Made by a program: the position numbers and the translations under genes
The notes under the pieces: model-generated
Told to the model about the DNA's origin: nothing
Databases searched by the model: none
What the model saw: only the letters and a program-made list of their open reading frames with translations
Part shown: in pieces, positions 8,360 through 17,705 of the stretch
Layout of the letters: every line of letters starts with the position of its first letter
How positions within the stretch are numbered: position 1 is the stretch's first letter
Source of the DNA: Oscillospiraceae bacterium
Lineage (GTDB): Bacteria; Bacillota; Clostridia; Saccharofermentanales; Saccharofermentanaceae
Assembly: GCA_900176545.1 (NCBI GenBank)
Contig: FWXP01000005.1
Location: forward strand, 1-64,000
Reading direction: 5' to 3'
Length of the DNA stretch: 64,000 nucleotides

Positions 8360-9268
8360 ATGAAAGAAACGATAATCAGGGCGCAGGGGCTTACCAGGAT
8401 ATACGGCAGGCACAGGGCGCTTGATGGGGTAGACATTACCATTAACCGTGGCGATATATGCGGACTTATAGGCAGGAACGGTGCGGGCAAGACCACGATG
8501 CTCAAGATATTTACGGGACTCTCGATCCCGGACGAAGGATCCTATGAGCTGTTCGGCAAGACGGGCGAGCAGGAAAGAGGAAGGATAGGATGCCTTATAG
8601 ATTCTCCCGCTTTCTTCGGGAACTTATCTGCTCATGACAACTTAAAGTATTACTGTATCCTCAAGGGAATAACGGATCTGTCCAAGATAGATACCGCTCT
8701 CGAGAGGGTGGGTCTTACAAACACAGGCAGGAAAAAGTACCGTAACTTCTCCCTGGGTATGAAGCAGAGGCTGGGCATCGCACTGGCGATCCTCGACGAG
8801 CCGGAACTTCTTATCCTGGATGAACCCATCAACGGACTTGATCCCATAGGCATCTCCGATATGCGTGACCTTTTTATAAAGCTTAATGAGGAGCTTGGCA
8901 TCACGATCGTCATCTCCAGTCACATCCTGTCGGAACTTTATACCCTTGCGGGAAGATTTGTCTTCATAGAAGAGGGACGGATATTAAAGGATGTGTCCAA
9001 GGAAGAACTGGATGATGAGTGCAGGGTAAGCATCAATATCACATGTAACGATCTCTCAAGAGCAGCTGCCGTCCTGGAAGAGCAGTGCGGGATCATGGAT
9101 TACAAGATAACCGATGACAGAACGATCAAGGTCTATGATGAGGTCAACGAGAACTTCCTTCAAGACCGCCTTCGTGAAGAAGGGATCGGTGTCATGAGTA
9201 CCGTGCGCAAAGGCATATCGCTGGAGGACTACTTTAAGATGCTCGTGGGAGGTAAGGCAAATGGTTAA
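8360..9268 (+). CDS. ABC transporter ATP-binding protein (BcrA-like)
   Basis: A 302-residue ATPase powering the ABC-2 permease that follows. Walker A is GRNGAGKTT, the signature NFSLGMKQR, Walker B ELLILDEPINGLD, and the switch His is in ISSHIL. A C-terminal extension of about 80 residues is typical of the BcrA/DrrA-type branch (drug and lantibiotic resistance, COG1131). GGGAGGG precedes ATG 8360. Its end overlaps the permease start by 8 bp, indicating translational coupling. Expression is probably induced by the adjacent two-component pair. Confidence 0.92.
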   Translation: MKETIIRAQGLTRIYGRHRALDGVDITINRGDICGLIGRNGAGKTTMLKIFTGLSIPDEGSYELFGKTGEQERGRIGCLIDSPAFFGNLSAHDNLKYYCILKGITDLSKIDTALERVGLTNTGRKKYRNFSLGMKQRLGIALAILDEPELLILDEPINGLDPIGISDMRDLFIKLNEELGITIVISSHILSELYTLAGRFVFIEEGRILKDVSKEELDDECRVSINITCNDLSRAAAVLEEQCGIMDYKITDDRTIKVYDEVNENFLQDRLREEGIGVMSTVRKGISLEDYFKMLVGGKANG

Positions 9269-10142
9269 TATATTGAAGGCCGATCTTTTCAGGATCGGAA
9301 AAGATCGTATCTGGATCATTGTTCTGGCCGCACTTCTTATCGTGTATACCATACCGGGCCTTTATACCCTTAAGCCTATGGGGGGGATGTCTCTTTATGA
9401 TCAGGGCCTGTATATGGATCTGAATGAATATGTCGAGTCACGCCTTCCGGATTACGGGGTTGAATATGCATACGAGCTAACCACCGAGCAGTATCGTGAG
9501 ATCGTATTTTCCTTTGAAGGCTATAAGACGGATGTCGATATAATATGCGGCGTTAATTTCCCGTTGTTCGAAGTGATCGTCGTCCTGGAAGTGTTGCTGG
9601 TTACAAGGGATTTCTCGGTCCATTCCATAAAGAATACACTGTCTTCTCCCATCCGCAGAAAGACATATTACTTCGCCAAGTATGCGGCGATAATGCTGCT
9701 CTCGGTCAGTATAGTCGTAGTCGTGAACCTTATGGTGTGGATCGCAAACATGATAATAAACGGACCGGAGAGATCACTTCCTTTCGGGACGCTGATAGTC
9801 ATCACCCTTTTGTCTCTGATGCCTCTTACGGCCTATGTCTCCATGATCCATGCCGTGGCATTTCTTATCAGAAAGAGCCTTCCATACAGCCTTGTAACGA
9901 TAGGTACGACACTTGCCTGGGGAAACATCCTTCTGAATATCTTGTTGATCCTGGGAGGCGGCTCAGCACGTGTCGTGAATCTCATAGCGTATCTTCCCAG
10001 CATGATGTACAGCGCTGTCACATGCACTCATGCTGAGGATTACGTTCCGTATATCTACATCTGTATCGCGTTATGTGTTACATTAACGGCAGTATCTTTG
10101 GCGGGAGGTTATCTGTTCTTCAAAAACAGGGAGATCAAATGA
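9261..10142 (+). CDS. ABC-2 type permease
   Basis: A 293-residue membrane subunit with one N-terminal helix (IWIIVLAALLIVYTIPGLY), a large extracytoplasmic loop (about residues 35-100), then five hydrophobic stretches to the C-terminus. The SSPIRRKTYYFAKY segment matches the cytoplasmic loop seen in the ABC-2 bacitracin/lantibiotic-resistance permeases. It overlaps both neighbours (8 bp with the ATPase, 4 bp with the kinase), so the four-gene unit is translated as one. The substrate is unknown. Confidence 0.85.
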   Translation: MVNILKADLFRIGKDRIWIIVLAALLIVYTIPGLYTLKPMGGMSLYDQGLYMDLNEYVESRLPDYGVEYAYELTTEQYREIVFSFEGYKTDVDIICGVNFPLFEVIVVLEVLLVTRDFSVHSIKNTLSSPIRRKTYYFAKYAAIMLLSVSIVVVVNLMVWIANMIINGPERSLPFGTLIVITLLSLMPLTAYVSMIHAVAFLIRKSLPYSLVTIGTTLAWGNILLNILLILGGGSARVVNLIAYLPSMMYSAVTCTHAEDYVPYIYICIALCVTLTAVSLAGGYLFFKNREIK

Positions 10143-11032
10143 TCTATATCGTGATCCTTTTAAGTATAACGACAGTCGTATCGACGGTGCTTCTCCTGAT
10201 GCAAAAGAAGGAGATCGCCAACATAAGGTCGTCACTTAAGAAGATCAGGGAAGATAGAAGCAGCGAGAAGCTTCATTCCGTTACCGGCACCGCGGAGACG
10301 GATGCACTTATAACAGAGATCAATTCCCTCCTGGAAGATCTTCGTGCTGAGAGCATGCTCTACAGGAGAAGAAGGCACGAGCTGGACAATATGCTCACCA
10401 ACATCTCCCACGACCTTCGAACTCCGCTTACATCTGCTCTGGGTTATCTGGAGATAGTAAGGGAAGGCGGGATCTCCGAAGAGGAAGAGGAGCGTGAGCT
10501 CGCCGTCATCTCCGAAAGGCTCGGTCGTCTTAGAGAACTCATAGATTCTTTCTTTGAATTCTCACGTATCGTCTCGGAGGATAAGGAACCGTCGAAAGAG
10601 ACGATAAATCTCGTGGCTCTGATAGAGGATTCCGTATCGGGCTTCTACGATGTCTATGAGGATTCCGGGCGCCATATAGAACTCGACCTCAAAGGAACGA
10701 GATTCGACATAGTGAGCAACAGGATGATGCTCCTTAGGATAGTCGACAACCTCATATCCAATTCCTACAAGCACGGAAGCGGTGACCTTCACATAATAAA
10801 AGAAGACAATAAGCTCATCTTCGGGAACGAAATGCCTGAAGGTGAGCTTACGGATGTCTCCAGAGTATTCGATGAGTTCTGGACTACCGACGTATCCAGG
10901 ACCAAGGGCAGTACAGGCCTTGGGCTTGCCATAGTAAAGCAGTTCTCGGAGATGCTTAATATCGGCATATCTGCCGATGCCGAAGACGGATCTTTCAGGA
11001 TAGTCCTGGACCTTGCGGGTATCCGAGCCTGA
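10139..11032 (+). CDS. Sensor histidine kinase
   Basis: A 297-residue kinase starting at ATG 10139, which overlaps the permease stop as ATGA; the longer frame from 10073 is coding sequence of the permease. One short N-terminal membrane helix (about 2-21) is followed by a coiled linker. The HisKA box is NISHDLRTPL with H91, and the HATPase domain has N and G boxes NLISNSYKHG and GSTGLGLAIVKQ. With a single membrane segment and no extracellular domain it resembles kinases that read ligand status through their ABC partner, so the permease may be the real sensor. Confidence 0.92.
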   Translation: MIYIVILLSITTVVSTVLLLMQKKEIANIRSSLKKIREDRSSEKLHSVTGTAETDALITEINSLLEDLRAESMLYRRRRHELDNMLTNISHDLRTPLTSALGYLEIVREGGISEEEEERELAVISERLGRLRELIDSFFEFSRIVSEDKEPSKETINLVALIEDSVSGFYDVYEDSGRHIELDLKGTRFDIVSNRMMLLRIVDNLISNSYKHGSGDLHIIKEDNKLIFGNEMPEGELTDVSRVFDEFWTTDVSRTKGSTGLGLAIVKQFSEMLNIGISADAEDGSFRIVLDLAGIRA

Positions 11033-11102
11033 TGTTTTTTATTTCCCTTACAACATCGTAGTGTTAGAATATTCCTCAATTACTTAAAAAGGGGGATATG
11101 AC

Positions 11103-11642
11103 ATGAAAGCACTTATAATTAACTGCAGTCCCGTAAGAACGGGTGCTACGGCAACTATCGCAGGTATCATCGACTCCGAGATCTCTACCAGATATGAGAC
11201 CGAATCTGTAAGTATAGACGATTTCTCTTTCTCCTTCTGTAAAGGATGCAGGAGCTGTCATTCGACCGCACGCTGCGTTATGGAAGACGGAAGTACAGAA
11301 CTTATGTCTAAGATCGATCTGGCCGACATCATCATATGCGTATCCCCTTCCTATTGGGCAGATATCCCCGGACAGTTCAAGGCATTTATCGACAGATGTA
11401 CACCCTGGTGCAATACCCATGAACCTCATGCTACGGTCCGTTCGGGCAAGAAAGGCTATGCCGTGGCTTTAAGGACCGGTCCTAATATGCCTGAATGCGA
11501 GAGGCTCATCGGGAGCATAGAGCATTTCTACGGACATCTTGAGATCGAATGCTGCGGCCACCTGGGACTTACTTCCATCGAATATAAGGAAGATGTCTCT
11601 CCACGTGCTCAGGAGATAAGGGATTTCTGCTCTTCCATCTGA
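11103..11642 (+). CDS. Flavodoxin-fold FMN-dependent NAD(P)H oxidoreductase
   Basis: A 179-residue flavodoxin-like protein: MKALIINCSPVRTGATATI is the FMN phosphate loop, and SPSYWADIPGQFKAFIDR is the second flavin-binding region. FCKGCRSCHSTARCVMED holds a CxxCx5C group resembling iron-sulfur flavoproteins, so an additional cluster or redox-active cysteines are possible. Cytoplasmic, probably a quinone, nitro or metal reductase. GGGGGATATGAC precedes the ATG. It stands alone between the kinase gene and the propeller/HD-GYP gene. Confidence 0.78.
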   Translation: MKALIINCSPVRTGATATIAGIIDSEISTRYETESVSIDDFSFSFCKGCRSCHSTARCVMEDGSTELMSKIDLADIIICVSPSYWADIPGQFKAFIDRCTPWCNTHEPHATVRSGKKGYAVALRTGPNMPECERLIGSIEHFYGHLEIECCGHLGLTSIEYKEDVSPRAQEIRDFCSSI

Positions 11643-11686
11643 CCTCAAATGGACACAGTTTCCTAACAGACTTTTTATATATATGT

Positions 11687-11695
11687 TGCTATAAT
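11687..11695 (+). promoter_or_regulatory. Extended -10 promoter of the propeller/HD-GYP gene
   Basis: TGCTATAAT, giving a leader of about 60 nt. The leader has a GCCC/GGGC hairpin (11726-11729 with 11736-11739) and a CGATA/TATCG hairpin (11751-11755 with 11759-11763) whose last base is the first base of the GTG start. Confidence 0.5.
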
Positions 11696-11762
11696 AGAGG
11701 TACTTGGGTAAGTTTTTTCGTTTGTGCCCTATTTTGGGCGCTACTTGAGTCGATAGGGTATC

Positions 11763-14700
11763 GTGCCGATGAGAAGAACAGTCGGAAAAGATATAAGAAG
11801 AGGAACTCTTAAGCTGATAGCCGGTATCACGGCGTCATTCCTCCTTGCGCCCCTGTTCTTCAGCTCATCCGTACTGGCACTGCCTTCTCCTCCTGCTGAC
11901 CACGATACTGTCACGGAGAATATCCTCTTTGAACATGACGGATATTCGGCTGTTCTATATGACAATTCCAACGGTCTTCCTACTTCAGAAGCAAATGATA
12001 TAGTCCAGACTTCCGACGGATTCACATGGATCGGAAGTTACAGCGGACTTATAAGATACGACGGCAATACTTTTGAGAGAATAGATTCCACTACCGGTAT
12101 CGCCAGTGTTGTATGTCTGTTCGTAGACAGCAGCGACAGGCTCTGGGTAGGAACCAATGACAGCGGTCTTGCTGTGATGGAGCAGGACGGATTCAGGATG
12201 TTCGGTAAGGCTGAGGGCCTCAATTCGGAATCCATACGTTGCATCACCGAAGACAGCAGCGGCAATATAATCGCTGCGACTACGGCAGGTATTGCCGTTA
12301 TCGACTGCGATATGAACCTTACCATGGTAAGTGATGTCCTGCTGGGAGACTCCTATGTCCGTGAAGTGAGCTGCGGAGCTGACGGCACCATATACGGAGT
12401 CACCGTAGACGGCGATTTGTTCATGCTGAAGGATAATGTCCGTGTAGGTTATTACGGTACGGGTGCATTGTCAGGAGAGGTATTAAGAACTGTTACTGCC
12501 GATCCCGAGATACCCGGAAGATTCTACCTCGGAACGAAGGAATCTTCGATCCTTGTCTGTGATACGGGTAATACCGTAACAGTTACGGATACGATCAATA
12601 CCGATCAGCTTGTCTGTATCAATAAGCTGGTATTCGAAGATGATAAGATCTGGGTCTGCGCGGATAACGGCATAGGTATCGTAAATGACGGTATCATCAA
12701 TGTATTGAACAATATCCCTCTTGAATCATCCGTAGAGGAGATGATGATCGACTATCAGGGCAATCTCTGGTTCACATCCGCAAGACAGGGTGTCATGAAG
12801 ATAGTTCATAACCGCTTTTCCGATATATTTGATCGTTACGGTATACCGGAAGTTGCCGTAAATGCAACATGCGTATATAACGACGATCTGTGCATAGGAA
12901 AGGATAACGGTCTTACGGTACTGGGGGATTACGGACCCGTGACGAGCTTCCCGGTCACAAGTGCACGTACTGCCTCCAGGGTGGATATAAGCGATGAGAT
13001 CACGGATCTTATATCGATCTATTCCGGTGTTAAGATCAGATCGATGATGTGTGACAGTAAGGGCGATCTCTGGATCTGTTCATTCAGCGACAATGCTCTT
13101 ATCAGATATTCCGACGGTGAAGTGACGAGGTTCAATTCGTCCGACGGACTTCCTTCCAACCGAGTCAGGATGATATGTGAGAGAAGTGACGGAACATTTG
13201 CAGTCGCATGTACGGGTGGTGTCGCGATAATTTCCGGCGATTCTGTCGTTCGCAAGTACGACGTATATTCGGGGATAGGTGAGAGCGATGTCCTCACCAT
13301 ATCGGAGACATCTGACGGAAAGCTCCTCCTTGGAACTGACGGCGGCGGTATCTATGTCGTATCAGATGACGGTATTACCAATCTTACGACGGATAACGGC
13401 CTTAGATCTGACGTAATAATGAGGATCAAGCCGGACAGTTCCAGGGGACTTTACTGGATAGTGACCAGTAATTCCATCGCTTATATGGATGAGGACCTTA
13501 ACATAACGACCGTAGAGCAGTTCCCTTATTCCAACAATTTCGACCTCTACGAGAACAGTAGCGGCGATATGTGGATATTAAGCAGTAACGGTATCTATGT
13601 CGTTAGTGCAGACGAGCTTATTGCCAACGGTGAGATAGATCCGATCTACTATGGTCACGGCGACGGACTTCAAAGTACGGCTACTGCCAATTCCTACAGC
13701 GCTCTTACCGACGAAGGTGATCTATATATGGCAGGATCCTCGGGTGTCATCAGGGTCAATATCGATACGATGGGTGAGCAGACGGATGATATAAAGACCT
13801 CCATGCCCTATATCGAAGCTGACGGCATAAAGATCTACCCCGATGCCGACGGAACATTCACGGTCCCTTCGAATGCCAAGAAGATAACGTTTTATTGCTA
13901 TATATTTACTTATGCTCTTTCCGATCCCGATGTCGTCTACTTCCTTGACGGCTTCGATCAGACTGTTGTCGAAGTATCCAGGGATCAGTTCGGCATGGTG
14001 GACTACACGAACCTCAAGGGCGGTACGTATCACTTTACCTTGAGTCTCAAAGATGCCCACGGCAATATGAGTGAGCCCATCGTGTACACCATCGTCAAGG
14101 AGAGATCTCTTCTTGAACAGTGGTGGTTCATAACTGCCCTGGCTCTCCTTGCTCTTCTGCTCGTAATAGTAGTCGTGAAGACATATATCGATTACAGGAT
14201 GGCTAAGTATAAGGAGAAAGAGGAACATGACAGGATGTTCATAAGGGAGATGACGGAGGCTGTCGCTAATACGATCGATATGAAGGATAAGTATACCAAG
14301 GGTCACTCTACCAGAGTTGCAGAGTACACCGTTATGCTCGCTAAGGAGCTGGGGCTTCCCAAGGATAAGGTCGATATGTATTACAACATCGCTCTCCTTC
14401 ACGATATAGGTAAGATCGGTATACCTCCCGAGGTCCTCAATAAGCCCGGTAAGCTCACGGATACCGAATTCATGATGATCAAGTCTCATGCTAAGCTCGG
14501 CTATAATTCCCTGAAGCATATAACCACTTTGCCCGAGCTTGCCATAGGCGCGAAGTCACACCACGAACGTCCCGACGGCAAGGGTTATCCCGACGGTCTG
14601 GTGGGAGACCAGATACCGGAAGTGGCACGTGTCATAGCAGTCGCGGATACTTTCGATGCAATGTATTCGGATCGTCCTTACAGGAAGCGCATGAACTTTG

Positions 14701-14936
14701 ATAAGGTCGTATCGATAATGAAGGAAGTACGCGGCACGCAGCTGGACTCCGATGTCGTAGATGCTTTCTTGAGACTGGTGGATAAAGGCGAGTTCAGGGC
14801 TCCCGATGATGACGGAGGCGGATCTGTCGAAGATATAAACAATATCCACAAGAAGTTCGATAAGGAAGCAGCGAAGGAAGAAAAGAAAGAGACGCAGAAG
14901 GAAGAGGCAAGCGAAGAGCAAAAGGAAAAAGAATGA
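11763..14936 (+). CDS. Seven-bladed two-component-type propeller / Y_Y_Y / membrane / HD-GYP protein
   Basis: A 1057-residue signalling protein. Residues 15-40 are a signal anchor. About 50-650 contain repeated propeller units (for example DGFTWIGSYSGLIRYDG, DRLWVGTNDSGLAV, NLWFTSARQGVMKI). About 690-770 form a Y_Y_Y domain. One membrane helix lies at about 787-808. A cytoplasmic HD-GYP domain follows with HD at H880 (LLHDIGKIG) and HHERPDGKGYP at 933-943, so c-di-GMP hydrolysis is expected. The tail is rich in Lys and Glu. In Bacteroidota this sensory front end drives histidine kinases; here it drives a phosphodiesterase. The start is GTG 11763 or ATG 11769, with only a weak ATAGGG ribosome site. 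Confidence 0.88.
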   Translation: MPMRRTVGKDIRRGTLKLIAGITASFLLAPLFFSSSVLALPSPPADHDTVTENILFEHDGYSAVLYDNSNGLPTSEANDIVQTSDGFTWIGSYSGLIRYDGNTFERIDSTTGIASVVCLFVDSSDRLWVGTNDSGLAVMEQDGFRMFGKAEGLNSESIRCITEDSSGNIIAATTAGIAVIDCDMNLTMVSDVLLGDSYVREVSCGADGTIYGVTVDGDLFMLKDNVRVGYYGTGALSGEVLRTVTADPEIPGRFYLGTKESSILVCDTGNTVTVTDTINTDQLVCINKLVFEDDKIWVCADNGIGIVNDGIINVLNNIPLESSVEEMMIDYQGNLWFTSARQGVMKIVHNRFSDIFDRYGIPEVAVNATCVYNDDLCIGKDNGLTVLGDYGPVTSFPVTSARTASRVDISDEITDLISIYSGVKIRSMMCDSKGDLWICSFSDNALIRYSDGEVTRFNSSDGLPSNRVRMICERSDGTFAVACTGGVAIISGDSVVRKYDVYSGIGESDVLTISETSDGKLLLGTDGGGIYVVSDDGITNLTTDNGLRSDVIMRIKPDSSRGLYWIVTSNSIAYMDEDLNITTVEQFPYSNNFDLYENSSGDMWILSSNGIYVVSADELIANGEIDPIYYGHGDGLQSTATANSYSALTDEGDLYMAGSSGVIRVNIDTMGEQTDDIKTSMPYIEADGIKIYPDADGTFTVPSNAKKITFYCYIFTYALSDPDVVYFLDGFDQTVVEVSRDQFGMVDYTNLKGGTYHFTLSLKDAHGNMSEPIVYTIVKERSLLEQWWFITALALLALLLVIVVVKTYIDYRMAKYKEKEEHDRMFIREMTEAVANTIDMKDKYTKGHSTRVAEYTVMLAKELGLPKDKVDMYYNIALLHDIGKIGIPPEVLNKPGKLTDTEFMMIKSHAKLGYNSLKHITTLPELAIGAKSHHERPDGKGYPDGLVGDQIPEVARVIAVADTFDAMYSDRPYRKRMNFDKVVSIMKEVRGTQLDSDVVDAFLRLVDKGEFRAPDDDGGGSVEDINNIHKKFDKEAAKEEKKETQKEEASEEQKEKE

Positions 14937-14942
14937 CAGATA

Positions 14943-14975
14943 AAAGGTCACCGCCCGTATAGGACGGTGATCTTT
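14943..14975. terminator. Bidirectional terminator
   Basis: An 11-bp stem with one G-T pair (14943-14953 with 14965-14975) lies between convergent genes. The plus strand continues TTTTTG through the stem end, and the minus strand ends in TTTTAT. Confidence 0.75.
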
Positions 14976-14978
14976 TTG

Positions 14979-15788
14979 TCATGAACCCGTGAAATCGTAG
15001 CGCCTGACGCCCAGCATCCAGAACTTGTAGCTCAAGTAGAAGAAGAGGATACCGAGGGCGGGTGATATCCAGGACAGGAGGGGGACGTTCCCGGGATCAA
15101 GGAGGACAAGACTCGGATAGTAAGCAACGAAAGCGATGGGTATCACGAAAGTGAATATAACCCTGAAGATACCGCTGAAGATACTTGCGGGGTACTTAGC
15201 GAAATCCTTGAAGCGGAACATTATGACCATGACATATCCGGAACCCTGTATCCAGAAGCAGGTGGCTGCCGCCGCGTTCATGATGGCGATCATGAAGAGA
15301 GATGCCGTAAGAAGGTATAAGAGCAGCTTCAGGATGATCGGTACCGATACTACGAGACCTATCTTGTTCCAGGCGTATACCAGCGTGCCTACGCCGAATG
15401 CCAGCTGCCCGAGTCCCTTGACGTCGAATACTTCCGAGATGAAGTAGAAGAAGACGTTGATGGGTCTGAAGCAGTACTTGATGAAGTCTCCGCTCTGGAC
15501 CATGAACCTCAGGTTCCAGTTATTGTCGAAGAAGCACTGTACGGGTGTCAGGGCTATGAGTGAGAACGCATAAAGGAACAGCATATGGTGGTAGTCCCAG
15601 CCGTTGATGGAGGGGAACTTCCCGAAGAGGATCAGGAAGGTTATAAAGCCTGCCAGATTGGTCATGATCATGCCGATGGTGGAGATCACGAAGTCCGCTC
15701 TGTAGCTCATCTTGCTCTTCAGGTCCTGGACAAGGACCTTCCTGTATATACGAAGGTAGAAGCCGAGACCTCTTTTGTTCTTTTCCAT
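14979..15788 (-). CDS. ABC-2 exporter permease (COG3694 type)
   Basis: A 269-residue six-helix permease, third gene of an ATPase-permease-permease operon reading right to left. It begins MEKNKRGLGFYLRIYRKVLVQDLKSKMSYRADF, a cytoplasmic amphipathic start typical of the COG3694 group, and has the ACFWIQGSGYVMVIMFRFKDFAKYPASIF segment conserved in that group. It starts 4 bp after the stop of the other permease. The substrate is unknown; homologous trios are annotated as daunorubicin- or polysaccharide-type exporters without proof. Confidence 0.85.
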   Translation of the reverse strand: MEKNKRGLGFYLRIYRKVLVQDLKSKMSYRADFVISTIGMIMTNLAGFITFLILFGKFPSINGWDYHHMLFLYAFSLIALTPVQCFFDNNWNLRFMVQSGDFIKYCFRPINVFFYFISEVFDVKGLGQLAFGVGTLVYAWNKIGLVVSVPIILKLLLYLLTASLFMIAIMNAAAATCFWIQGSGYVMVIMFRFKDFAKYPASIFSGIFRVIFTFVIPIAFVAYYPSLVLLDPGNVPLLSWISPALGILFFYLSYKFWMLGVRRYDFTGS

Positions 15789-15792
15789 AGGA

Positions 15793-16602
15793 TCAACCTC
15801 CGTTCACGGTGATCTTCCTCACCGAATGGTTCCAGAATAATGTGCCTGCGATCGTAAGTACCACGACCCAGATCAGCTGCATGCCGAACAGGGACAGGAG
15901 TCCGCTGATGGTATCCGATCCGTTCTTCTCCAGAAGGATAGAAAGCGGCGTGTCGTATACGGCTCTGAATGGAAGATATCTTACTACCGTTCCAAGTTTG
16001 TCCGGGAAGAATGCCAGGGGGATAGATGCACCTGACAGAAGGAGCACGATGGTCTCCTTGACGATGTTGATGCCCCATGTGGATTCGGTGTACAGACAGA
16101 TAGTTGCTACGATCATCTCGATGTTGAAGTTGATGATCAGAGCAAGTACCGTCGCTATGGCGAACCACAGGAGATTAAGACCCATGTGGATGGCACCTTT
16201 GGTCACGATCATGACTACGACGAAGGTGGGGATGAACGTCAGTACGAATGACACCACATGGCTTCCCGAATAGCTCCAGAAAGTATACTTCCTGAATGTC
16301 ATGGGCTTGAGAAGATCGAGTATGATCTTTCCCGATTGGATGGATCTGCTCATATCCCATACGATGAACATCTCCAGGAAGTTGAAGAGGGCAGTCGCCA
16401 GGATCAGATAGATCATTGTATCGTTGAAAGTCATTCCGTTGACTACATCAGTTCCCGAGGAGGCGTATATGGCCTTCCAGAGATAGTAGACGAGTACCAG
16501 ATATATGAGGTTTGCAAAGAGCGTTACGAAGGTTCCCAGGCGGAATTGCAGGGACTCCATAATGCCCGCACGCGTAAGTGCTATGAGCTTTCTGGGTGTC
16601 AT
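15793..16602 (-). CDS. ABC-2 exporter permease (COG4587 type)
   Basis: A 269-residue permease starting at ATG 16602 (MTPRKLIALTRAGIMESLQF), which overlaps the ATPase stop as ATGA; the longer frame to 16749 runs through ATPase coding sequence. Six hydrophobic segments, with FNDTMIYLILATALFNFLEMFIVWDMSRSIQSGKI in the first half as in COG4587 proteins. It is nearly the same size as its partner at 14979, and the two probably form a heterodimeric channel. Confidence 0.85.
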   Translation of the reverse strand: MTPRKLIALTRAGIMESLQFRLGTFVTLFANLIYLVLVYYLWKAIYASSGTDVVNGMTFNDTMIYLILATALFNFLEMFIVWDMSRSIQSGKIILDLLKPMTFRKYTFWSYSGSHVVSFVLTFIPTFVVVMIVTKGAIHMGLNLLWFAIATVLALIINFNIEMIVATICLYTESTWGINIVKETIVLLLSGASIPLAFFPDKLGTVVRYLPFRAVYDTPLSILLEKNGSDTISGLLSLFGMQLIWVVVLTIAGTLFWNHSVRKITVNGG

Positions 16603-17540
16603 GATGCTTCTCCTTCGTATATCTTCTTGATGACTTCTTCCGTAGAGATCTCGATAAGCTCGATATCTCTGATCTTCTTCTGTCTGTCGGCCCTGTTGAT
16701 GACTTCCATGATGTCCGTCTTGCTCTCGTCGATGAGCGTCTCTTCCCATGTGTCATCATCCAGCTTGAGACGCAGTGTCCTGTAGGAGCCGAAGTATGAC
16801 TTCAGATGCTCTATGTCGTTGTCGTAGATCTTCTGACCCTTATCGATGATGACTATCCTCTTGCAGAGAGCATCTACGTCTCCCATATCATGAGTAGTGA
16901 GGATGACGGTGGTGTTCTTCTGTTCGTTGAGACCCGCGATCAGGGATCTGATCTTGGCCTTCATGGAGACATCAAGACCGATGGTGGGCTCGTCCAGGAA
17001 TACGATATCCGGGTTGTGGAGGAAGGCCGCCAGGATATCGCTCAACGTTCTCTGACCGAGTGACATCTGTCTTACGGGCTTATGGAGGATAGGCTCGATA
17101 TCCACAAGGCTCCTGTAGAGTTCCAGCATATCCTGATAATCCTTCTCCGATACCATATAGATATCCCTCAAGAGCTTAAAGGATTCTATAAGGGGCAGTG
17201 ACCACCACAGCTGGCTTCTCTGTCCGAATACGACTCCGATGTTCTCGCAGTTCTTCTTGCGGTTGATGTAGGGGACTACACCGTTGACCAGGATCTCTCC
17301 GGATGTGGGCTCGAGTACTCCCGTCATCATCTTGATGGTCGTGGATTTGCCGGCTCCGTTGGGACCTAAGTAGCCGATCATCTCGCCTTTGTTCACGGTA
17401 AGATCGACGTTCCTTACTGCGCTTACCGTCTTGTAGTCCCTGGAGAAAAGATCCCTTATGCTTCCCTTCAGACCTTCGTGACGGTTCAATACCTTAAAGT
17501 CCTTGCACAGATCCTTCATTACTATCGCTTCATTTCCCAT
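16599..17540 (-). CDS. ABC transporter ATP-binding protein (COG4586 type)
   Basis: A 313-residue ATPase: Walker A GPNGAGKST, signature MSLGQRTLSDI, Walker B DIVFLDEPTIGLD, then the H-loop in TTHDM. The N-terminal part includes KGSIRDLFSRDYKTVSAVRNVDL, the extra segment that marks COG4586 ATPases paired with COG4587/COG3694 permeases. First gene of the operon; AAAGGG lies upstream of ATG 17540. It is divergent from the AraC regulator gene at 17706, with 165 bp between them. Confidence 0.92.
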   Translation of the reverse strand: MGNEAIVMKDLCKDFKVLNRHEGLKGSIRDLFSRDYKTVSAVRNVDLTVNKGEMIGYLGPNGAGKSTTIKMMTGVLEPTSGEILVNGVVPYINRKKNCENIGVVFGQRSQLWWSLPLIESFKLLRDIYMVSEKDYQDMLELYRSLVDIEPILHKPVRQMSLGQRTLSDILAAFLHNPDIVFLDEPTIGLDVSMKAKIRSLIAGLNEQKNTTVILTTHDMGDVDALCKRIVIIDKGQKIYDNDIEHLKSYFGSYRTLRLKLDDDTWEETLIDESKTDIMEVINRADRQKKIRDIELIEISTEEVIKKIYEGEAS

Positions 17541-17705
17541 GTCTTTTTCCCTTTCATTCCTCGTCGAGGGCTTGTGTTCTTTGATGATTGCAAGTATATT
17601 ATTTGTGAACCCCGCTTTAAACCGCGTTTTTCACAGTTTTTTATAACTATCTTACACAGACGTGCGATATAGTTATGATTTTTCCGTTATCGAAAGGATA
17701 TTGTT

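Noticed and set aside
11700-11762. c-di-GMP riboswitch in front of the HD-GYP gene
   Set aside because: The leader is only about 60 nt and lacks the conserved GEMM cores; only two small hairpins are present.
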